From Microvirga rosea (GTDB lineage: Bacteria; Pseudomonadota; Alphaproteobacteria; Rhizobiales; Beijerinckiaceae), in NCBI RefSeq assembly GCF_020595095.1, contig NZ_JAJDOP010000004.1:1-64000 (forward strand): 64,000 nucleotides of DNA, read 5' to 3'. Made by a program: the position numbers and the translations under genes. Positions within the stretch are counted from its first letter, which is position 1; the number at the start of each line of letters is the position of its first letter. Shown here in pieces: positions 1-8,828 of the stretch. The notes beneath the pieces are model-generated. The model made no database searches and had not been told where the DNA came from. It saw only the letters and a list, made by a program, of their open reading frames with translations.

Positions 1-1
1 C

Positions 2-223
2 GATGTCGTGCCCTCGACCCTTCTGGCGTTTGCCGGCGGGGCGAGCCCGTTTGCGGTGTCGGGGGTGCCGGTGGACCGGGATGCGCTGGTGGCGGAAGCG
101 GGGCTTTCCTGGCAGGCGAGCCGGAGCGTGAGCCTGGGGGCGAGCTATGCCGGCCAGATCGGCGCGAGGGCACAGGAGCATTCCCTCAAGGGCAACCTCA
201 CCTGGACCTTCGATACGCGATAA
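2..223 (+). CDS. autotransporter beta-barrel C-terminus (partial)
   Basis: Only the last 73 codons are in the window; the frame is open to the left edge, so the GTG at 8 is not taken as a start. The sequence shows the alternating polar/hydrophobic strands typical of the end of a type V autotransporter domain: a 'GVPVDRDALVAEAGL' turn-strand, then SLGASYAGQIG and a final strand LTWTFDTR. In this family the last strand closes the outer-membrane barrel and carries the BamA recognition signal, usually ending in F or W; here three residues follow the last F. The passenger domain lies outside the window, so cargo is unknown. It converges with the gene at 234. Confidence 0.7.
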   Translation, partial: DVVPSTLLAFAGGASPFAVSGVPVDRDALVAEAGLSWQASRSVSLGASYAGQIGARAQEHSLKGNLTWTFDTR

Positions 224-233
224 GGGGACGGCG

Positions 234-1220
234 TCAGGACGCCGCCTCCTCCGTCCGGCTGATCAGCTCTCCGGCAACGTCGCCGATCTTCGGCGCTTCC
301 TCCTTGATGAAAGGCAGCGGACGGCAGACCGAGAGGGCAGCGAGGCCGAAGCGGGCGGTCATGAGGCCGTTCAATACCCCTTCCCCGAGTTTCGCCGAAA
401 TGCGGGCCGCGAGGCCAAGCCCGAGAACCTGCTGCAGAACGCTGTCGCCCACCGCCATCCCGCCGGTGACCGCCAGGTGATTGAAGGCGGCTTTGGCCAA
501 CCGCAGGAAGCCGAAGAAGCCGGGTCTCCCGCCGTAGATGCGGGCAAGTGTCCGCAGCAGCCGCACGGCCGCGAAGATCACGAAGGCGACATCGACGATG
601 GCGCGGGGGCTCACCGCAGTGACAAGGGAAACCTGCTTGGCCGCTCCTGCGATGGCGCGCTTTGCCTGAGCGTCGAGCGGCGCCAGAAGTTCGCGCTCCG
701 CCATGGCCAAGCGATCATCGGCGTCGATGATCTCCTCCATGACGTTCATGAGCCGGGCGCTGCCCTGGACGGCGCCCGCCCGCCTTCCATAGAGGTTCAG
801 AAGGTCCGATACGATTGCCTTGGCGCCCTTGTGATCCTTCACGGCGAGCGCATCGATGGCGGCTTCACGCAGGCGCTCGATGGCCTGTTCGCGCCAGATC
901 CCCCTCACCTCCCGGCCGATCAGCGCCAGGAAGGCGAGTACGGCGAGAACCGCAAGGCCAAGGGCGATCCACCCGAGCCAGGGAGCGACCGCGTAAAGAT
1001 CGACGATGAGCTTCTCGACAGCCAGCCCCAGACCGAGAACCAAGAGGCCCGACAACGCCGAAAGCAAGATGCCCAGCCATGGGGCACGACGCTTCTCGCC
1101 CATCGGCACGACGACGTGATCGGCGGCCTCGATGGCATCGAAGGGCTCATCCGTCACCACGACGGAGCCGTCGGCGACATTCGGATCGTCCAAACGGAAG
1201 GCGCGGGGTTGGCGGCTCAT
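234..1220 (-). CDS. ycjF: YcjF-family inner-membrane protein (DUF697, TIGR01620)
   Basis: A 328-residue protein with a short acidic N-terminus, two hydrophobic segments near residues 45-95 (LGILLSALSGLLVLGLG and LGWIALGLAVLAVLAFLALIG), a charged helical middle and a C-terminal glycine/alanine-rich DUF697 region with further hydrophobic stretches (residues about 190-300). The family is consistently encoded beside ycjX, as here. Its ATG overlaps the ycjX stop by four bases (ATGA), so the two are translationally coupled. In enterobacteria the pair belongs to the envelope-stress (Psp-associated) set, but the biochemical role is not established. Family call is good; function is not known. Confidence 0.85.
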   Translation of the reverse strand: MSRQPRAFRLDDPNVADGSVVVTDEPFDAIEAADHVVVPMGEKRRAPWLGILLSALSGLLVLGLGLAVEKLIVDLYAVAPWLGWIALGLAVLAVLAFLALIGREVRGIWREQAIERLREAAIDALAVKDHKGAKAIVSDLLNLYGRRAGAVQGSARLMNVMEEIIDADDRLAMAERELLAPLDAQAKRAIAGAAKQVSLVTAVSPRAIVDVAFVIFAAVRLLRTLARIYGGRPGFFGFLRLAKAAFNHLAVTGGMAVGDSVLQQVLGLGLAARISAKLGEGVLNGLMTARFGLAALSVCRPLPFIKEEAPKIGDVAGELISRTEEAAS

Positions 1221-2665
1221 GCGAAGCGGTCTCCCAGCAGGAATTCGAGGGCCCGGTCGAGGCGGATATGCGGCAGCTTTCCCATCCGCCCGGCTGCGTC
1301 GACCGGGACCTTGGGGGGCCGGAAGCGAGGAAACCGGAGCGAACCGGGAGGCACCGCTCCCTGAAACACCGCCTCGGCGGCCTCGGGTAGTTCGCCAGGA
1401 AAGATCGCCGCCTCCGCTTCTCCGTCAAAGATCTCGTCACCGACCCGCTCGCCGGCCTCCGGTACTCCGGCGACCGCCCGCAGGGTCTCGCGCCCTTCCC
1501 GGATGGTCGTCTCGCGGGTGGCGCGTACGGAGGCCAGCGCCACCGTTCCGACCCTCGCTCCCGCGGCCTCGGTTCGCTTGGCGGCGCGATTGACCAGAAG
1601 ACGGAGGATCGCGTCGAGCCGGTCGTGATCCGTGTGGTGAAGATGGTCGGCCTTTGTGGCGGCGAAGAGCACCCTGTCGGCCCGCGGCGAGAACAGCCGC
1701 GACAACAGCGTATTGCGCCCGATGCGGAAGGCCATGAGCACTTGGTCGAGCGCCTCCTCGAGCTCCGCAAGGGCAACGGGTCCCGCATCGATGGCGGCCA
1801 GGACGTCGACAAGGACGATCTGCCGGTCGATCCGCTGAAAATGCTCGCGGAAGAAAGGCTTGACCACATGCGCCTTGTAGGCCTCGAAGCGACGTTCCAT
1901 CAAAGCCGCAAAGCTGCCGGGCGTAAGGGACTGACCCGCCGGCAGATCGAGCGGCGCGAAGGTCAGCGCAGGAGATCCTGCCAGATCGCCGGGCATCAAA
2001 AAGCGCCCGGGAGGCGTCGTCGCCACGGCCTCCTCGCTGGAGCGGAGAGACAGAAGATAGTTCTTGAATGCCTCGCTCGCCTTGGCCGCCTGCATTTCAT
2101 CGGCGCTGCCCGCGGGGTCGAACTCCCGCAGAGCCGCATGCCAGGGCGCCGCAACCGCGCTGCGATCCCGCCGACGGCTGGCCTCCACCGTCTGGCGAGA
2201 CCATTCCGCGTAATCCGCATCGAGGAGCGCCAGGTCGAGAAGCCACTCACCCGGGTAATCCACGATGTCGAGGGTGAGAGAGGCGGGTCCGGTGCGCCAG
2301 CCGGACTTGCGTTCATATTCCACATCGACCCGCAACTCGCTGATGCGATTGGTGGATTGGGGCCAGCGCCGGGCGTCCGTCAGCGCGGCCATGTGCTCCT
2401 CGAACGGGAAGCGCGGGATCGTATCGTCCGGCTGATGGGCCAGATGCGCCTGCCGGATCCGTCCTTCGGCGGAGGCCCGAAAGGCGGGAAGGTTCGTGCC
2501 GCGCGTCAGGTGATGCACGAGAGCCGTGGTGAAGACGGTCTTGCCGGAGCGGGCAAGGCCGGTCACCCCGAGCCGGAGGGAGGGTTGCACAAGCTGGCCC
2601 GAAGCCTCCCAGAGAGACTGCGCCGCCGATCCCGCCCGGGACGCGAAGTTGGTAAGCACTGACAC
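1217..2665 (-). CDS. ycjX: YcjX-family P-loop GTPase-like protein
   Basis: A 482-residue soluble protein. The P-loop GLARSGKT is at residues 36-43, followed by a long family-specific region (DIVDYPGEWLLDLALL is the switch-II-like segment) and an ATKADHLH motif in the place of the base-specificity NKxD element. Length and motifs fit the YcjX family (COG3106), a stress-linked dynamin/Ras-like NTPase. It is the first gene of a two-gene minus-strand operon with ycjF. Nothing suggests truncation. What it binds or moves is unknown; the partnership with the membrane protein YcjF implies action at the inner membrane. Confidence 0.9.
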   Translation of the reverse strand: MSVLTNFASRAGSAAQSLWEASGQLVQPSLRLGVTGLARSGKTVFTTALVHHLTRGTNLPAFRASAEGRIRQAHLAHQPDDTIPRFPFEEHMAALTDARRWPQSTNRISELRVDVEYERKSGWRTGPASLTLDIVDYPGEWLLDLALLDADYAEWSRQTVEASRRRDRSAVAAPWHAALREFDPAGSADEMQAAKASEAFKNYLLSLRSSEEAVATTPPGRFLMPGDLAGSPALTFAPLDLPAGQSLTPGSFAALMERRFEAYKAHVVKPFFREHFQRIDRQIVLVDVLAAIDAGPVALAELEEALDQVLMAFRIGRNTLLSRLFSPRADRVLFAATKADHLHHTDHDRLDAILRLLVNRAAKRTEAAGARVGTVALASVRATRETTIREGRETLRAVAGVPEAGERVGDEIFDGEAEAAIFPGELPEAAEAVFQGAVPPGSLRFPRFRPPKVPVDAAGRMGKLPHIRLDRALEFLLGDRFA

Positions 2666-2816
2666 GAAAGCCCGACCTTTGCTTTAGACGCCTATGAGAT
2701 GGGTTCGGCCGTCCGAATTGCAAAGCGGACAGGGATCTTTTCATACAAGGGATGACAGAGCTTCAGCTTCGCCTAAGAAGGCCGGCAAATCGCCGGATCC
2801 TACATCGCCCAGGCAA

Positions 2817-3872
2817 TTACTGGGGCAGGCCGTCCTCCGCTGCCGCACGCTTCGCCACTGCCTGCTCTCGGAGGCGGGCGACGGCTGCTTCAACGAGCTC
2901 GGGACTGGCGCGGAGCATCCCGAGTTCGACCGCCGACATGGCCAGCATGATCGCCGGCAGATTGGCGGATGGCATTCCGTCGGGCGAGAAGAGCTTCAGG
3001 TCGTCCGTCGGCCCCAGCCCGAGATCCGCCACCATGCGGGCCGCGTAGTTGCGCAGCCGCTGCTCATCGGGCGCGCAGGCGGTACTCGCTGCTTTCGGCG
3101 CGGCGGCCGCGGGCTTTGCCGCCTGTGGAGCGGATGCCGCCCTTTGCGGCGGCGGCTTCTGCTGAACCGATCGGACCAGCGGCTCCGGCTTGCGGGCGGG
3201 TTTTCCTCTTTCGCCCATTCCGGCGGCAATGTCCGGGACTCGGTATTCCGGCACGCGTGAGGGCGCGCTCTTCAGGGGAATGACGATGGAAACCCGGCCC
3301 GGCTTGCCGGCCTTGCCTTGCGCCGTCAGCTTGACGCCTCGATGGGATGCCAGCCAGCGGGCCCGCACCGTGCCGCCGATGCCCCGGACGGCGAGCACCG
3401 CGAGACCTCCGATTCCCGTCGCCACGTTGCATTCCGCGGGAGCCCAGCGCCGGACGATGTCGAGGGCGGATTTGCGGTTGAAATCCAGGTAATAGCGGCG
3501 CAGCAGCTGCGCCGCCGCATCCGCCCCCTGGTCGGCGGAGGCGAAACCCACATGGCCCTCGCTGTCCTTCCCGATCTCGCCGTTCCAACGGGCACTTTTG
3601 ATGCACCAGTAATTGTTGAGCTTGACGCAGCGGGTCACGAGGGGCCTGTCGGCTTTCAGAAGGGCCGCGAGCACGGCCACCGGCTTGGGCTCCAAATCGT
3701 CAACGGTCTCTGTGCGCCAGTTCGTGACCTCGCGCGCTTCCGCAAGATACTGCGCCGCCACGTCCTGACGGCTGCCCGCAAGGCCGGCCAGCACCTCGCG
3801 GCCAATTTCCAGCTTTTCCGTCAAAACAGCGCTGCCTGCGAGGTACAGCGCCATCAAAGTGTGAGGCAACAT
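2817..3872 (-). CDS. unknown protein with a P5/muralytic-like segment
   Basis: A 351-residue protein I cannot name. Residues about 82-150 contain NNYWCIKSARWNGE, then GFASADQGADAA, RRYYLDFN and DIVRRWAPAEC. Spacing and motifs resemble the segment found in phage PRD1 P5-type 'structural protein' muralytic domains (NNPGNIR...W.G...GF..F...G.RA...L..Y....II.RWAP). A basic region and a long Ala/Pro-rich linker (about 205-266) follow, then an 85-residue helical C-terminal domain. There is no signal peptide at the chosen ATG, only a mildly hydrophobic start. It stands alone, 151 bp from ycjX. The muralytic resemblance is read by eye and no catalytic residue can be assigned. Confidence 0.6.
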   Translation of the reverse strand: MLPHTLMALYLAGSAVLTEKLEIGREVLAGLAGSRQDVAAQYLAEAREVTNWRTETVDDLEPKPVAVLAALLKADRPLVTRCVKLNNYWCIKSARWNGEIGKDSEGHVGFASADQGADAAAQLLRRYYLDFNRKSALDIVRRWAPAECNVATGIGGLAVLAVRGIGGTVRARWLASHRGVKLTAQGKAGKPGRVSIVIPLKSAPSRVPEYRVPDIAAGMGERGKPARKPEPLVRSVQQKPPPQRAASAPQAAKPAAAAPKAASTACAPDEQRLRNYAARMVADLGLGPTDDLKLFSPDGMPSANLPAIMLAMSAVELGMLRASPELVEAAVARLREQAVAKRAAAEDGLPQ

Positions 3873-3995
3873 GGTCCGGGCGGGCCCTATCGAGGTGGAA
3901 AATCACCTTGGGATACATGGTGCAGAACGACCTGAATCAAGGAAGGTTCAGTCGAACGCGGGCCCCGACGCCCGGCATTCCGCCAAGCGTCCTTT

Positions 3996-4520
3996 TCAGT
4001 CATCCTCGCCGGCGCCCAGGGATTTGGGCGTCACGAAGCGCTCGAGACAGCCGCCCCGTGCCTTCACCTGCTCCCAGTTGTCATCCTTGAAATCGATGAC
4101 CGCCAGCCCGGCGGTGGGGTATTTTCCGGCCAATCGGTTGCAATGCTCCGGCGTTCCGTCGCCGATGAGCATCTTCGCCAGATCCTCGAAGCCCGGATTG
4201 TGGCCGATCATCAGAACGACGCGCATGTCCGGGTTGATCTCCTGGAGCACCGTGAGAAGGCGCCCCGCCGGCGCCTCATAGATGCGGGGTTCATGGCGGC
4301 ATTCGATCGGGCCGAGGGCGGGCTGAACCAGATCCCACGTCTCTTCCGTCCGTCGCGCAGGCGAGATCAGCACGAGATCCGGAACCAACCCTTCTTCCTT
4401 GAGATAGTCCCCCATGAGCACGGCGGCCTTCCGCCCACGGGGCGAAAGGGGGCGTTCCACGTCGAGGACGCCTGCCGGCCAGGAAGATTTCGCGTGCCGG
4501 AGAAGCAGGAGGCGCCGCAT
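3996..4520 (-). CDS. SixA-like histidine phosphatase
   Basis: A 174-residue histidine-phosphatase-superfamily protein. The catalytic RHAKS motif is at residues 8-12 (His9 nucleophile), and a second conserved MIGHNPGFED segment carries the acid/base His. Size and motifs match SixA, which removes phosphate from phosphohistidine on HPt or PTS-type proteins; the substrate here is unknown. It starts three bases after the stop of the MoxR gene, so the two are probably cotranscribed. The C-terminus (LERFVTPKSL) is typical of the alphaproteobacterial version. Confidence 0.85.
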   Translation of the reverse strand: MRRLLLLRHAKSSWPAGVLDVERPLSPRGRKAAVLMGDYLKEEGLVPDLVLISPARRTEETWDLVQPALGPIECRHEPRIYEAPAGRLLTVLQEINPDMRVVLMIGHNPGFEDLAKMLIGDGTPEHCNRLAGKYPTAGLAVIDFKDDNWEQVKARGGCLERFVTPKSLGAGEDD

Positions 4521-4523
4521 CGC

Positions 4524-5372
4524 TCAGCGCCCTTCCCGGCGGGCCAGAAACGCCAGCTTTTCAAACAGACTGACATCCTGCTCGTTTTTCAGGAGCGCCC
4601 CGTGAAGAGGCGGGATGAGCTTGCGGGTATCCCGCTCCCGCAATTGCTCGGAACCGATGTCCTCCGACATCAGGAGCTTGAGCCAATCGAGGAGTTCCGA
4701 GGTCGAAGGCTTCTTCCGAAGGCCGGGGGTATCCCGAACGTCAAAGAAAATCCGCAACGCCTCCTCGGTGAGGCGGCGCTTGATGCCCGGGTAGTGAACC
4801 TCGACGATGCGGGCCATCGTATCCTCGTCCGGAAACCGGATGTAATGGAAGAAGCAGCGCCGCAGGAATGCGTCGGGCAATTCCTTCTCATTGTTGGACG
4901 TGATGATGACGATGGGCCGGCGATCCGCCCGTACCGTCTCCCCGGTCTCGTAGACATGGAACTCCATGCGATCGAGTTCGAGCAGGAGGTCGTTCGGAAA
5001 CTCGATATCGGCCTTGTCGATTTCGTCGATCAGGAGCACCGGCCGGACGGCGGAGGTGAAAGCTTCCCAGAGCTTCCCGCGCTTGATGTAATGCCGGATG
5101 TCGGACACGCGCGGATCGCCGAGCTGGCTGTCGCGCAGGCGCGACACCGCATCATACTCATAGAGCCCCTGCTGGGCCTTGGTTGTCGACTTGATATGCC
5201 ATGTGAGGAGCGGCGCTCTCAGGGATTTGGCGATCTCCTCGGCCAGGACCGATTTTCCCGTGCCCGGCTCTCCCTTCACCAGGAGCGGCCGTTCGAGCAC
5301 GATGGCGGCGTTGACCGCAACAGTCAGATCCTCCGTCGCCACGTAGGTATCGGTGCCTGTGAAACGCGCCAT
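4524..5372 (-). CDS. MoxR-type AAA+ ATPase
   Basis: A 282-residue AAA+ protein. Walker A is GEPGTGKS (residues 34-41), Walker B LLIDEIDKAD (about 112-121), sensor 1 IITSNNEKELPDAFLRR with the arginine finger, and a C-terminal lid. MoxR ATPases act with VWA-domain proteins to insert metals or remodel enzymes; this subgroup accompanies CoxE-like VWA proteins. Its likely partner is the VWA gene at 8829, which lies about 3.5 kb away on the other strand beyond two unrelated genes. It is followed directly by the SixA-like gene. Confidence 0.9.
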   Translation of the reverse strand: MARFTGTDTYVATEDLTVAVNAAIVLERPLLVKGEPGTGKSVLAEEIAKSLRAPLLTWHIKSTTKAQQGLYEYDAVSRLRDSQLGDPRVSDIRHYIKRGKLWEAFTSAVRPVLLIDEIDKADIEFPNDLLLELDRMEFHVYETGETVRADRRPIVIITSNNEKELPDAFLRRCFFHYIRFPDEDTMARIVEVHYPGIKRRLTEEALRIFFDVRDTPGLRKKPSTSELLDWLKLLMSEDIGSEQLRERDTRKLIPPLHGALLKNEQDVSLFEKLAFLARREGR

Positions 5373-5410
5373 ATGCCTCCCCTGTCGTTGCCGGACCGGC
5401 CGTGAGACAG

Positions 5411-5455
5411 ACCCTATGTCCTGACGTCACCTTTCGGCAACCGTCCTCATAGGGT
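5411..5455. repeat. 8-bp inverted repeat in the 5' leader of the 5486 gene
   Basis: ACCCTATG at 5411-5418 is matched by its exact reverse complement CATAGGGT at 5448-5455, separated by 29 bases. It lies in the divergent region between moxR and the cystathionine gamma-synthase-family gene and ends about 30 bases before that gene's ATG. It could be an operator or a leader hairpin, or chance. I could not match it to a SAM-II or other known riboswitch. Confidence 0.35.
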
Positions 5456-5485
5456 AAGTCGAACACAAAGGAGAGGACTCACATC

Positions 5486-6775
5486 ATGCCCTATAATCGT
5501 TACCACAAGGATCGCATCGGCAATCACAAGCTCAAGCCCGAGACCCTGATGCTCGGCTACGGCTACGATCCGAGCCTCTCCGAAGGTGCGGTGAAGCCGC
5601 CGGTCTTCCTGACCTCCACCTTCGTGTTCACCAGCGCTGAGCACGGCAAGGAGTTCTTCGATTACGTGGCCGGGCGCCGGGAGCCGCCGAAGGGTGAAGC
5701 CGCCGGTCTCGTATATTCTCGCTTCAACCATCCGAACTCGGAAATCGTGGAAGATCGCCTCGCCATTTTCGAGGAAACGGAAGCCGGCCTGCTCTTTTCA
5801 TCCGGCATGTCGGCGATCTCCACCACGATCCTGGCTTTTGCCCGCCCCGGCGATGTGATCCTCCATTCGCAGCCCCTTTACGGCGGCACGGAGACACTGA
5901 TCGCCAAAACGCTGGCGAATCTGGGGATCCACTCCGTCGGCTTCGGCGATGGCGTGGATGAGGCGAGCGTCCGGGCGGCCGCCGAGCAGGCGCAAGCCAA
6001 GGGACGCGTTTCGGTGATCCTGATCGAGTCGCCTTCGAACCCCCTCAACACGCTCGTGGACGTCGCTCTTATTCGGCGTGTCGCCGACGAGATCGCGGCA
6101 GCGCAGAACAACCACCGTCCAGTGATCCTCTGCGACAACACCCTCCTCGGGCCGCTCTACCAGAAGCCGATCCAGCACGGGGCCGATATCTCCCTGTATT
6201 CGCTCACGAAATATGTCGGCGGCCATTCCGATCTGATCGCCGGCGCCGCGCTCGGCTCCAAGGAGCTGATGAAGCCGGTGCGCCTCCTGCGCTCCGCCAT
6301 AGGGACGCAGCTCGATCCGCATTCCTGCTGGATGATCGGCCGCTCCCTGGAGACTTTGGCCCTGCGGATGAACGCGGCGAACCGGAACGGGGAGATCGTG
6401 GCCAAGTTCCTGAGCGAGCATCCGAAGATCACGAAGGTCCATCATCTCGCCTATCTTCCGGAAACCTCCCCCGTGAAGCGCGTCTATGAGGCACAATGCA
6501 CGGCGCCGGGCTCCACCTTCTCCTTCGACGTGGCAGGCGGAGAGGCGGAAGCCTTCAAGGTTCTCAACGCCCTTCAGGTCTTCAAGCTCGCCGTGAGCCT
6601 CGGCGGCACCGAATCGCTGATCTCCCATCCGGCCTCGACGACGCATTCCGGCGTGCCGAAGGAAACCCGCGATCGCCTCGGGGTCAGCGATGCGACGATT
6701 CGCGTCTCGATCGGTATCGAGCACCCGGATGATCTGGTGGCGGATCTGGCGCAGGCCCTCGCAACCCTCGGATAA
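5486..6775 (+). CDS. cystathionine gamma-synthase family PLP enzyme
   Basis: A 429-residue Cys/Met-metabolism PLP-dependent enzyme. The Schiff-base lysine is Lys242 in [11 protein letters not shown]; upstream are SSGMSAIST (cofactor phosphate binding), ESPSNPL and the Asp-containing CDNTLLGP. The C-terminal [17 protein letters not shown] motif is the substrate-carboxylate site. The family includes cystathionine gamma-synthase, O-acyl-homoserine sulfhydrylase and methionine gamma-lyase; these cannot be separated from sequence alone. An AAGGAG site lies about ten bases before the ATG. The N-terminus (about 25 residues before the core) and the long insert after the first strand match the 430-residue subgroup common in alphaproteobacteria. 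Confidence 0.88.
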   Translation: MPYNRYHKDRIGNHKLKPETLMLGYGYDPSLSEGAVKPPVFLTSTFVFTSAEHGKEFFDYVAGRREPPKGEAAGLVYSRFNHPNSEIVEDRLAIFEETEAGLLFSSGMSAISTTILAFARPGDVILHSQPLYGGTETLIAKTLANLGIHSVGFGDGVDEASVRAAAEQAQAKGRVSVILIESPSNPLNTLVDVALIRRVADEIAAAQNNHRPVILCDNTLLGPLYQKPIQHGADISLYSLTKYVGGHSDLIAGAALGSKELMKPVRLLRSAIGTQLDPHSCWMIGRSLETLALRMNAANRNGEIVAKFLSEHPKITKVHHLAYLPETSPVKRVYEAQCTAPGSTFSFDVAGGEAEAFKVLNALQVFKLAVSLGGTESLISHPASTTHSGVPKETRDRLGVSDATIRVSIGIEHPDDLVADLAQALATLG

Positions 6776-6916
6776 GGCAGGACCCTTAATCCACGGGCAG
6801 AGGGCTGCCCTGAACAGGATGCGCGCAATTCGGACGCAACGTCCCGATGTGTGCGCATCTTTCCCTTGCGCAGAGACCACCCTTCCCACCATGATGCATG
6901 GAATCGGACGGAGATA

Positions 6917-8779
6917 ATGGCAGCTGCGATAAATCTGCAATCTTATCAGGAACCTATCCTCTTCCTTGCAACGGCAGCTATCGTCGTCCCGCTCTTTCAT
7001 CGGCTGAGGATCAGCCCCGTGCTCGGCTACCTGGCCGCGGGAGCGCTGCTGGGTCCGTTCGGGCTGGGGCGACTTGTCCCTGACCATCCTTGGATCAACT
7101 GGATCACCTTCACCAATCCGGAAGGCACGTCGCACATCGCCGAATTCGGCGTGGTGTTTCTTCTCTTCACCATCGGGATCGAGCTGTCCTGGCAACGCCT
7201 GCGCACCTTGCGGCGGCTCGTCTTCGGCTTTGGCTCCCTCCAGGTGATCCTGTGCGCGGCAATCCTCGGGATCCTGGCGCTGCACCTTGTGGAGACGATC
7301 AGCGGAGCGGTGTTGGTCGGCCTTGCCTTCGCCTTGTCTTCCACCGCCATCGTCATTCCGGTCATTGCGGAGCAGAAGCGCCTCAGCACGGTTGTCGGGC
7401 GCGCCAGCTTCTCGGCGCTGCTGTTCCAGGATCTTGCCGTCGCCCCGATCCTGTTCACTATCGCGGTTCTCGATACGGGAAAGCCGGAAGTCACCACGGC
7501 GTCTTTCGCCTGGGCTCTGCTGCAGACATTTCTGGCCCTTGGCGGCATCATCGGCCTCGGACGCCTCGTCCTGCGCCCTTTCTTCCAACTCGTGTCCGCG
7601 ACGAAGAGCCCCGAACTTTTCATGGCCGCGAGCCTTCTGGTGGTTCTCGTGACCAGTCTCGTGGCGGCGGCCAGCGGATTGTCGATGGCCCTCGGGGCCT
7701 TTATCGCCGGCGTCCTTCTCTCGGAGACCGAATACCGCCGGGCCGTCGACGTGACGATCCAGCCGTTCAAAGGCCTCCTGCTCGGGGTCTTCTTCGTCTC
7801 GGTCGGGATGAGCCTCGACCCGCTCCGGCTCCTACAGGCCCCCATCCTGATCCTGACGGCCGCTGCCGTTACGGTGGTGGTGAAGAGCCTGATCATCACC
7901 GCGCTCGGGCGCCCGTTCGGCTTGAGCGCGTCCGATGCGGCGGAAACCGGTCTTCTTCTTGGTCCGAGCGGGGAATTCGGACTCGTCATTATCGGCAGCG
8001 CCGTCGGCGCGGGACTGCTTCCGCCGCTCATCGGCCAGAATCTCCTCGTCGCGACAACGCTGACGATGGTGGCCATTCCGCTTCTCGCCCGCCTCGGAAG
8101 ACGGCTGAGCCGGCGCCTCGAACAGCGCCAGCCGGCGGACCCGTCCCTCGCCGTCATGCCGACCCAGGACGAGGTCGCCCGCGTGATCGTGGCCGGATAC
8201 GGCCGGGTGGGACAGCTGGTCGGGGACATGCTCGAGCGGCACAAGGTGCCCTATCTGGCGATCGACATGGACCCGATGAGGGTCGCCACGGAGCGCCGCG
8301 CCGGGAAACCGGTCTATTTCGGGGACGGCTCCTATCCGGAGCTTCTTCGGGCCTGCGGCATCGAACGGGCGCGCGCTCTGGTGATCACCCTCGATACGCC
8401 AAGCGCGATCGAAGGGGTCGTGGCGGCTGCCCGGAAGGAGCGCGCGGACCTTACCATCGTGTCCCGCGCGCGGGATGCCAAGCACGCGGCGGAGCTCTAC
8501 AAGCAGGGCGTCGATGACGCGGTTCCGGAAACCATCGAAGCCTCGCTGCAGTTGAGCGAAGCCGTGCTGACGGATATCGGTGTCCCGATGGGCCTCGTGA
8601 TCGCCTCCATTCACCAGCGCCGGGACGAGTTCCGGGTCCTGCTCAAGGAGAGCAGCTCCAACCGGGCCTCGGACAGGAATGAATTTCGCGCTCGCAGAAC
8701 GATCGGAAAGTCGGTTGTGCCGTCACCCAGAAGCAAGGCGGATGGCGAGGTCGAGCCGATGTCGAAGACCGGCTCCTGA
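6917..8779 (+). CDS. Kef-type CPA2 cation:proton antiporter with RCK domain
   Basis: I use the ATG at 6917, which has a GGAG just upstream, giving 620 residues; an in-frame GTG-type start 66 bases upstream has no such support. Residues about 5-400 form the CPA2 membrane domain with some 12 hydrophobic segments (FLLFTIGIEL, SSTAIVIP, GPSGEFGLV). A cytoplasmic TrkA-N/RCK domain follows, with the nucleotide-binding motif GYGRVG at 427-432 and the acidic DMDP. This architecture is that of KefB/KefC/YbaL, usually K+/H+ antiporters gated by ligands. The KefF/KefG subunit is absent here, so glutathione gating cannot be assumed. Confidence 0.9.
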   Translation: MAAAINLQSYQEPILFLATAAIVVPLFHRLRISPVLGYLAAGALLGPFGLGRLVPDHPWINWITFTNPEGTSHIAEFGVVFLLFTIGIELSWQRLRTLRRLVFGFGSLQVILCAAILGILALHLVETISGAVLVGLAFALSSTAIVIPVIAEQKRLSTVVGRASFSALLFQDLAVAPILFTIAVLDTGKPEVTTASFAWALLQTFLALGGIIGLGRLVLRPFFQLVSATKSPELFMAASLLVVLVTSLVAAASGLSMALGAFIAGVLLSETEYRRAVDVTIQPFKGLLLGVFFVSVGMSLDPLRLLQAPILILTAAAVTVVVKSLIITALGRPFGLSASDAAETGLLLGPSGEFGLVIIGSAVGAGLLPPLIGQNLLVATTLTMVAIPLLARLGRRLSRRLEQRQPADPSLAVMPTQDEVARVIVAGYGRVGQLVGDMLERHKVPYLAIDMDPMRVATERRAGKPVYFGDGSYPELLRACGIERARALVITLDTPSAIEGVVAAARKERADLTIVSRARDAKHAAELYKQGVDDAVPETIEASLQLSEAVLTDIGVPMGLVIASIHQRRDEFRVLLKESSSNRASDRNEFRARRTIGKSVVPSPRSKADGEVEPMSKTGS

Positions 8780-8828
8780 TCTGCCGGTGAACCCATGACG
8801 TCGCTGGCGCCCGCCGGAGATTGATCCA

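Noticed and set aside
5373-5485. SAM-II riboswitch before the cystathionine gamma-synthase-family gene
   Set aside because: I looked for its conserved core because such genes often carry it in alphaproteobacteria; the expected motif is not present, only an 8-bp inverted repeat.
5798-7588. 596-codon open frame on the minus strand
   Set aside because: Antisense of the PLP enzyme and the antiporter; no coherent protein features.
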